Shown: positions 57,369 through 64,000 of the stretch, piece after piece
Layout of the letters: every line of letters starts with the position of its first letter
Position numbering within the stretch: position 1 is the first letter of the stretch
Assembly (NCBI GenBank): GCA_037043015.1
Contig: CM073321.1
Coordinates: 26,549,510-26,613,509 of the forward strand
DNA: 64,000 bases
Reading direction: 5' to 3'
Source of the DNA: Bryum argenteum
Lineage: Eukaryota > Streptophyta > Bryopsida > Bryales > Bryaceae
The notes under the pieces: generated by a model
Database searches by the model: none
What the model saw: the letters and a program-made list of their open reading frames with translations, nothing else
What the model was told of the DNA's origin: nothing
Program-made: the position numbers and the translations under genes

Positions 57369-57776
57369 TTACGCCCTGACTTGTTCTGCAATGTGACCAG
57401 GTTCGTATGTGAAGCACATCCACTCGTCCTCAGTAAGAATGTTCTTGAGGTATACAAGGCCCACATTACAAATGTTACACGTGCGGCAGTATGAGTTAGT
57501 GCATGTGTCACGCAAAACAAGGTAGCCACCGTGTCCGCACCAGTTGCATTGATCGTGTGAGTAGGCTCCTTCGCCGTCATCTGTTACGGTCTGCAAGGAG
57601 AGAAAAGCAGTTGTGTATGGGGAATGCAGAGAATTTGGAACGGAATCGAAACAAAAATACTTGATGGTACATACATATGAGAATGGTGCTGAGTAGAGGT
57701 AGTCCGAACAAGATTTGCACATGGCCACACCAAGCGCTTTGTGGATGCCAATGTCACAGAGTCGTGTTAGATGCAA
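57369..57776 (-). CDS. ADD-domain zinc-finger protein, two exons, partial
   Basis: On the minus strand an exon carrying HKALGVAMCKSCSDYLYS ends at 57675 before a GTATGT donor. The acceptor is CCTTGCAG (57591) and the next exon has DGEGAYSHDQCNWCGHGGYL, VLRDTCTNSYCRTC, NILTEDEW and CF. The 84-bp intron is of normal plant size. The pattern is the second finger of the GATA part plus the PHD part of an ADD domain, closest in style to ATRX (CNWCGHGG). The first Cys pair would lie further upstream and is not recognised, so the 5' end is missing or disrupted by the GC-rich segment at 57783-57960. The final Cys pair is also incomplete (CFTY). Confidence in the family is moderate. Confidence 0.5.
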   Translation of the reverse strand: MHLTRLCDIGIHKALGVAMCKSCSDYLYSAPFSYVCTIKYFCFDSVPNSLHSPYTTAFLSLQTVTDDGEGAYSHDQCNWCGHGGYLVLRDTCTNSYCRTCNICNVGLVYLKNILTEDEWMCFTYEPGHIAEQVRA

Positions 57777-57782
57777 AGGCTG

Positions 57783-57965
57783 TTAGGAGACGACGTGCTG
57801 AGTCACGGCGTGTTGATGCGCCGATTGCTGAAGCGCGGATGCGTGGCGCGTCGCGAGGGCGGGCGGCGCGGCGCGGGATGATGGCGCGGGGTGACGGCGC
57901 AGGAGCATCAAGAAGTACCTTGGCAACTCTCGATTTAGGGCCACGATTGGCACCCTGGCCATGCT
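57783..57965. other. GC-rich segment, no gene
   Basis: A strongly CpG-rich stretch (gcgggcggcgcggcgcggga) stands out from its AT-rich surroundings. Open frames cross it on both strands, which is expected of GC-rich DNA. Its origin is unknown. Confidence 0.4.
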
Positions 57966-58393
57966 GCGCCCCCACTTTATCAAATTATCTACCGTAGCGT
58001 TAATGTATCGATACAACATCTAATCATTGGCCGTGAGGATTGTGTCTCACAGCTAGTTCAGCACGCAAGAGGGCGCCAGGCTTTGGTGCCACAAAGCTTC
58101 AAGTCATGTGCATCCCGTACATGAGTCAGGCCCAGCATGCGGTCAGTCTGGGCATTTGGTCAGCCTTGGCATGTGCTTACCCGGCCAGTCTTAGCAAATG
58201 CCGGACGTACGCTGTGGACCTAGCACACTTAAAAATTGAAGAAATCTTCGTAGGAGATCATGATCTACTTCTGACAAATAGATATTGTCTGACCAAGGAG
58301 TGGTTGAGAGATCATATTACATAAGTATATAGAGTGGCAACGGATTGTTCATTTTTGTATGTCATTGCTGCGAGAACGCTGAGATTCTTAAGT

Positions 58394-58936
58394 ATGGCTA
58401 CGGTCACTCTCAATGGTCCAACCTATGATTGTTTCGTCTGTGGAAATACCAGGTTTCAGATTTCCTTTAAGCAGCACCCGCGTCTCGTTGTTAGTCTATG
58501 TTGTCAATGCGGTCCAGACTATGCAAAGAAGAAGTGGACAAAGGTAGGATTGTTACAGAATGGAATGTGTTGTAGACGTCTTGTTGTCTAATGTTACTGT
58601 TTCCGTTCAAATCAATGAATGCTCACAACTGGTCTAATTCGTGTTCCACTTGTGTTCGGCAGAATGAGGCTCGGAAGGAAGAGTACTGCAGTTGGTGCTT
58701 CGACCATCACTACAATATGATCAGCTGTGCAACGTGCCCAAAGGTGTGGTTTACTAGTTGTGTATCGAACAACAATGGTGACGAGTACATACTAAAGATC
58801 CAACGCTCTGTAGAGATTTGGAAGTGCTTCAATTGTGACAACACCATGTACACCGAATCGACCAAGACATGGAAAGAGTTCCGTGACACAGCAAAGAACT
58901 ACGACCCTCCACTATCACCATCCATTTGGGGACGTA
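58394..58936 (+). CDS. ADD-domain zinc-finger protein, two exons
   Basis: ATG 58394 (MATVTLNGPTYDCFVCGN) begins exon 1, with HPRLVVSLCCQCG as the GATA-like half. The exon ends at 58543 before GTAGGA. The acceptor TTCGGCAG ends at 58662 and exon 2 begins NEARKEEYCSWCFD, then CATCP, SCVSNN and WKCFNCDN as the PHD-like half. The 119-bp intron is phase 0. Cys spacing is complete and there are no stops, so this is the best preserved ADD gene in the window. Its 3' part runs into the left end of E2b near 58938 and continues in frame to 59019, so the original C-terminus was probably lost by that insertion. Confidence 0.62.
58544..58662 (+). other. Intron of ADD gene
   Basis: AAG|GTAGGA donor and TTCGGCAG|AAT acceptor. 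Splicing joins the two zinc-finger halves in frame (phase 0). Confidence 0.65.
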
Positions 58937-59270
58937 GCCGGGGAGTGAGCGTAGAGTGTAGAGCCGTGAGCGGTGAGGGCAAAATTTCTAATTTTAGAGC
59001 GGTGATTTCGTATTTTTAGTAGGAAAATCTAAACATTTTTAGTTTTTTAATTGTTTAAAAGAACATTCCTAATAATATTCGAATATTCTTGACTTATTAC
59101 GGTGGATTTTGGATCCTAAACCTGCGGAATTGGGAGACAAAATTTTACAATTATGCATGCTCGAGATGCACATAGAGACATTCTGGACCTCAAACGATAA
59201 GATTACATGTGCATGATACCTACTTTTAAGCATAAAATTTGTTAAATAGGAACAGAGATTTTAGAACATG

Positions 59271-59272
<2 letters not shown>

Positions 59273-59320
<48 letters not shown>
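59273..59320. repeat. TA dinucleotide microsatellite
   Basis: An almost uninterrupted run of ta of about 46 bp inside E2b, between the element end and the 3' end of the transposase gene. Confidence 0.95.
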
Positions 59321-59322
<2 letters not shown>

Positions 59323-59410
59323 ATTTTCACTAAATTGTGAAATCATAGTACATAAGATAGGAAAGACACAATATTATAGTATAACATATAGAGTGTGTGT
59401 AGTTTGTCCT

Positions 59411-62400
59411 CTAGTCTCTAGCATGGTCTAAGACCCCACACTCTAGAATCCTTTTCACCTCATTGAAACTGAAGGTAGGCGCATGGATAAAAAGATCGCT
59501 ATCAGCATCAAACTTACAAACCCTAACAAAGATATAGTAAAGGTGCTTACAGGGTCTATATGAACATCTTTTCCTACCCAACTTAGCAATTGTGTCCTTC
59601 ATCACTGGGCAAGTGCAATTAGGCAATGCACTTATTGAAACTTGATAAACTGACCCCGAATCCGAGTCCAAGTCGACAATACAACCAAAACTAGGCTGCA
59701 GTATCATGGTCACCTTGAATATGCTGGCTTGCAAAGCCGGAGCCAAATCAACTCCGTTGATCAACTTTGGTGTTGCAGAAGTGACTCGACGAAGGTTCTT
59801 AGATTTTCTTGATTTGGGGAAGACGTTCGTATTGTCCGGCACCGGGATGTGTGACACGTCCCGTGGAGGAACAATGTTATTGAATGTGCGGTTTATGGGA
59901 AGGCAGTTCTTTTGTGGGAGTTGGAATCCTGCATTCTCCAACACCTCGATTTCGCTACGTGTCAGATTTGTCCCTATTTTGACACGCCATACTGAAGAGA
60001 TAGGTGATTGATCTTGGGTCCGAGATAAATGCTCAACCAATCTCCGACGATAACCCTTTAGACACCTCTCAATATCGTCTGCACAGAAAAAGAATTGTTC
60101 TTCAACTTTGCGGTTGCGCTGAGGGGGCTTCCATATTCCAGTGTAAGTTGGAGCCTGGGTAGCCTTCCCGTTCTGAACTATGCGTGATTCACATTTCTTT
60201 GTAGTCACTGCCATATTTGCCCAACAAGCTTTGGAAGATGTCTCCTTTAGTCGAGAAATGTGCCACAACCTCTTCTTCACCTTAGTCTCTTGAACCGCGC
60301 TCACGCGTTGGATAATTGGCCCAGGAGAAGTAGATGGTTCCAAGGGGCATTCTTGAACTTTGTCTTCCTCGTAGATAGTACCCAAACTCATAGCACAAGC
60401 TCGGGTAACCTTTCTCTCGATTTGAGGACGTGAAAAGCTCATGGTGTCGGGACGATGTGTTTCTTCTTCCGCTCCAATTGGAACATTTGCCTTCCGTTTC
60501 TTTGTACCGAAGACCTCAGCTCCTTCCAAGTGGGCGTCACCAGTACAGAAAACTTGAGTTTCAAGAAAATTCAGTACTGCCTTGTTAATATCTAATGGAT
60601 TCCCTGTTCGATGAGCTTTGCGTTGGGCGGCGCAAAGAGCTTTGCGTCGAGCAGCGCAAAGTTGAAGTTCCTCTGTAGATGGGCCACAACCACCTTCACC
60701 ACCTTTGTTAAATTGATGATAAGCCACTACTTGGAGGAATGCGCGAACATAATCGTCAACAACGGCAACGGAAAGGTCCCCTTCCTTATCGCCAGAGGCC
60801 TGTAACCATTTGTTATGTACCGTCTCAGCAAGGTTACAGGACGGCATCTCCGCTAACTCTTCTAGAGAGTATTATTTTTCCTACATTGCATTTCTCATAA
60901 CGGTTTAGTACATGGTTCAACATTTTTGTTTTTCTTGAGTCTATGATCGGTACATGTGCGGCAGTAGAGTTCTAACTTATAAATTGTTTATTTCAAAAAT
61001 GTAATTTTTGAAATCCAAAATAAAGAAATAGAATCATTTAACTATATAATTAAAATAATAAATTACGTAATCATAAATAGGCAATAAAAAATATAGGTTA
61101 CACAACTCACTAATTCCATAAATCCACCCCATTGTCTGTAGCGGAAATGCCAGTAGGCAAGCCAATGGCCTGGGTGTTGGAGCCCACTTTCGGAAGTGGC
61201 ATTTGATGACGACCACCACGCTCTGATGGCCCAGTAGCGAGTCTCAGCCTCTTCTATAGAGCGGGCGTATTTGTATTACTTACAAAGAACCTTGTGTTGA
61301 TCTTGTAGTTCGTGAACGATGTATTGTCTAATGTGTTTCTCAAGGGACTGCGTTCAATGGAAGTAACACGTTCGTTCACGGCCTTCCATTGAGACTGTAG
61401 GGTTCCCCGACCCATAAATGATGCGCACAGCACTCCAATTGGCGTGAGCACTGTTAACCATAAATCCTTGGAACTCTGGCTTTGGTACCCCATACATAGC
61501 CATAACATGGTTTACATTCTTTCAAAATACGAGTTGAGCTTCTCAATCCTCGGACTGGAAATCACAACACGCAATAGTTAGAATGCGTTGGTATTGGAAG
61601 TCGTACACGTGGCACGCCATTGTGGTCAAGTTCTTGACTCGTTTGACGTGGTCAAACATCATCCAAGCGTCGGAGAGGTTGCCGCCAGGTTGCATTCGGC
61701 GGACAAGGTCAACACCGCTAGCAGGGCCGACCTCTGACATCTTGGAAATGAAGACTTCGTTGGAGTCGTCTCCTTGGCTTGGGAACATGTTTCGTTGCAC
61801 GAAGGCCGAGTTGCTAAGGCCCCTGAGTTTGGTGATCCCATCCAGAACTCCATACCTCCGCAGATATCTGAAAGTGTAGACACGGTGCCGTATGGCAGGA
61901 GAGTTCAACTCTCTACATTGTTCGAAAACTGGCTCTAACTCTTGGAGAGAAAGCTGCGAGGTTATAGGATCACCTTCATCACGGAGTAGGATATTTCCTA
62001 ACAGATCTTTGTTAGTTTCCATGACAATTTTGGAAACTGTTGCTTGGGGATTTCGGTCGACATTGTCCTCTAATAACTCATCTATCTTCTTTTTTGTGCA
62101 TCTATACTCTCCGACCTTGACAGGGTGTTCGTGGGTACCGAGATGAATACAAGCATGCTTTTGATCATCATTCCCGGAGATATAGAAGATTCTAGCAGAG
62201 CACTGAGCAACGGAGACTGGAGGTTCTTTGCAAATCTTACAGACAATGGTGGAGGAAGGTGGATGTACTTTGCCAACCGAACATGGATCTTTGGTAATGC
62301 CTTCAAATTCCACCTTGTTTACTCCCGCAGTCCAATCCGGTCGTTCCAAGAAATCGCAATTTTGATTGTGGCACTGCAAATGATCCACACAACTTGAATA

Positions 62401-63216
62401 GCGGAAGGATAAGCCAAGGGTGTTGCTGATGTTTGTGGTCATCGTCCTCGTCCACACATGGCCATCGAAACGCTTGTCCATTTCTTCCATAGACTTGGCA
62501 TTCCTATGAATAGATGAGGGAGTGACGGAAGGTAGGATGTATAGAACATCTCCATTGAAAGACGGAGGAAGTGATGGGGTACAGACGGTACGGATGGTTT
62601 CGAAGTTGATTTTCTTCAAGATAGTTTTGCTATCTGACATGGAACTGAGTTTCAGAAAAGAAGGTAGAATTTTTTTGGGTTTTCTAGCCTGTGACAATGT
62701 AAATGGCGAAGGACTTAAATCTAGAGAGGGGATCGAAACAGAACTCAGTGAAGGGAGCTTGGACGCAGGGCGACGGGTTTGAACCAGAGATTTTTTTTCG
62801 TCACTAGAAGAATCTGACAAATCTATACTAACGCGACGGCCTGGTTCGATTTTGACACAAGCTAGGAGCAGAGCTGCATCTGAGATAGTAGAAGAAATAC
62901 GTGGAGTTAAGAGAACAATACTTGCGTTCATGACGGACTCTATAATACCATAGAGGCGGTATTTGCCTGGTGTAAGCTTCCAAATACTGCTGTTCTTATC
63001 GTGAAGCACAGGTGCTTCCAACTCGGAGTACTAAACAAGAAGAGAAGATGGGTCTAGTACCTCGCGTTCTAACCATAGAAATGACTCATCGTATCCAAAT
63101 TGAAGGGCAAGCCATTGCTGAGTGACAACAGCCACACCATCAGGCCCAGTTGGAATGCGAGTAGGAGCGGACGAAATGCCGGAACTAATCTCTATGACAT
63201 TCAGAATTGAATCCAT
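59411..63216 (-). pseudogene. SWIM-type transposase (E2b copy), near full length
   Basis: This is the most complete copy. ATG 63216 (MDSILNVIEI) is followed by GPDGVAVVTQQWLA, FGYDESFLW, a TAG at 63031-63033, then a frame of 492 codons: Ser/Pro-rich linker, KRFDGHVWTRTMTTNIS, CVDHLQCHNQNCDFL (Cys/His cluster), CKICKEPPVSV, LDGITKLRGLSN, MFPSQGDDSNEVFISK and CCDFQSED. Stops then occur at 61541, 61522, 61354 and 61276. The core motif FMADSAQAN of E2a reads FMVNSAHAN here, so a catalytic Asp has become Asn. An intron (about 60886-61110, GTGAGT donor) leads to CNLAETVHNKW and a 478-codon open C-terminal part ending in NCTCPVM and PCKHLYYIF (SWIM finger) and SFNEVKRILE. Probable Mutator-like transposase, inactive. 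Confidence 0.8.
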
Positions 63217-63758
63217 TGTGCTTGATCGCAAGCGAGAGGAGATGTGTTGTGTGAAGGTGAGAGAAACCTGAACCATATGATTGAAGGTATTTATAATAGA
63301 AAGAAGAGGCTACTACAAGTTCCTATTTGGTAGAATATGACGGTAGCGTTAGTAAGTAATAATTGACTCGTACATGAAGTGTATTAAATTACCTAGTTGG
63401 TTTGTTTCATGAAATTAGATCATGTCAGTGAATGGGCAAGATTAAACAAGATCATTAAATTGTGCAATGTTTAATTTCGGAAAAGTGACGGCGGTCGTCT
63501 TTGTCAGAGTAGTTGGACGTATATTTAAAAATTGGATTAGCATCATTTGTCAGATACTGTCATATATGGCGCTCTGGGAGCCGTCATTGCAGTTGCTATA
63601 ATTAATGATCAAATAAAGATATTAGGCCCTCACATGGTAGTCAAAAGTGTTTAAATAGAGGGTAGACGATATCGACCCTTTCATTGTCTGTTGTGTTTTG
63701 GTGATTCAGGATTTGAGTCCATTCCAGTTGTGTCTGATTCTACAAGGACTAGAGGTTA
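63217..63758. promoter_or_regulatory. Divergent promoter region of E2b
   Basis: A minus-strand TATA (tattataaat, about 63287-63296) stands 75 bp before ATG 63216, and a plus-strand tttaaata (about 63650) stands about 105 bp before ATG 63759. The block gacggcggtcgtctttgtca at 63488 is shared with E2a. Confidence 0.45.
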
Positions 63759-64000
63759 TGGATGCTGTGAGTCACGGATTCGAGAGATCGAATGAGAGTA
63801 TGTCTAAGAGAAAGAAAAGGAGGGGTGGGACAAGGTTTAGTAATACCAAAGCGCTAAAGCGAAGCGCTTTGCGTAAGGGGGGAGTGTCTCGGTCAAGTGA
63901 AGACAAGCGTGGTCTTGCGGATATCGACGGAGACGATGAAGAAGTTGGGCCACAGTTTAGGCGGAGTGTGAAGATGCGGTCTATCAATCTTGACACGGTT
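63759..64000 (+). CDS. Second gene of E2b, 5' part
   Basis: ATG 63759 (MDAVSHGFERSNESM) opens a frame without stops to the window edge (about 80 residues). It has a strongly basic stretch (SKRKKRRGGTRFSNTKALKR), possibly a nuclear localisation or DNA-binding segment, then an acidic DIDGDDEEVG and RSINLDTV, which matches the E2a product. Its repeated presence opposite the transposase suggests an accessory protein. The domain is unknown and the gene is truncated by the window. Confidence 0.5.

Larger units (their letters stand above)
58938..64000 (-). mobile_element. Element E2b: two-gene SWIM-transposase transposon, partial
   Basis: The left end (gtgagcgtagagtgtagagc, then cgtgagcggtgagggc) corresponds to that of E2a. 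Inside are the minus-strand transposase (59411-63216) and the divergent second gene (63759 onward). The right end lies beyond the window. It is inserted into the 3' part of an ADD gene. Confidence 0.65.

Noticed and set aside
57677-57997. Arg/Ala-rich open frames on both strands
   Set aside because: They result from CpG-rich composition. No domain or splice context supports them.

Overview
This window looks like nuclear DNA of a land plant. The genes are interrupted by GT-AG introns, promoters carry TATA boxes, intergenic DNA is AT-rich, and nearly every recognisable protein belongs to a plant transposon family (hAT, SWIM-type MULE-like, Ty3 reverse transcriptase, DUF7869-type). The mix of families recalls bryophytes, liverworts in particular, but that is memory of related proteins and was not tested. 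There is no rRNA, organelle DNA, bacterial operon or CRISPR. Almost every long gene carries stops or frameshifts, so this is a repeat-rich, decaying accessory region.

Layout. 0-3 kb: a DUF7869 fragment and short tandem repeats. 3-7.6 kb (minus): a broken DDE-like transposase with a clear phase-0 intron. 8.1-11.2 kb: a protein-kinase-like gene (minus) flanked by GC-rich arrays built on GACCGGCGGTCGCC. 11.2-23.2 kb: four paralogues (here called the WCHI family, genes A, D, B, C) that share an unrecognised N-terminal domain and carry different tails: RING plus C-terminal domain, coiled coil, coiled coil, short acidic tail. Gene C is the only intact one. 20.6-21.9 kb: a diverged satellite of about 165 bp period. 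24-27.2 kb: a hAT transposase pseudogene. 28-29.8 kb: a transposase fragment, a tRNA-derived SINE and a Ty3 reverse-transcriptase fragment. 29.8-37 kb: element E1, with inverted ends, an ADD zinc-finger gene and a SWIM transposase, plus a nested TTAA-flanked (piggyBac-like) insertion. 37-38.5 kb: a coiled-coil TE-like gene. 39.8-41.8 kb: fragments of a SAP-like, Ser/Pro-rich gene. 42-45.1 kb: a second copy of the kinase block, interrupted by a 325-bp MITE with a 10-bp target duplication. 45.1-50 kb and 58.9-64 kb: two related elements (E2a, E2b), each with a minus-strand SWIM transposase and a divergent plus-strand second gene. 52-55.5 kb: repeats of about 320 bp followed by a truncated copy of the RING gene, split by a complete 1,324-bp solo LTR. 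55.5-58.9 kb: element E3 and two more ADD genes.

Two themes deserve attention. First, ADD-type (ATRX/DNMT3-like) histone-reader zinc fingers occur four times beside or inside the SWIM-transposase elements, which suggests these transposons carry a chromatin-reading accessory protein. Second, eleven clusters of one GC-rich dyad motif sit mostly at the 5' side of unrelated genes, often just upstream of a TATA box. The 8-45 kb part therefore has a common promoter architecture built from a dispersed repeat. Most disabling stops that can be compared with a homologous copy are G:C to A:T changes, as expected for decay of methylated transposons.
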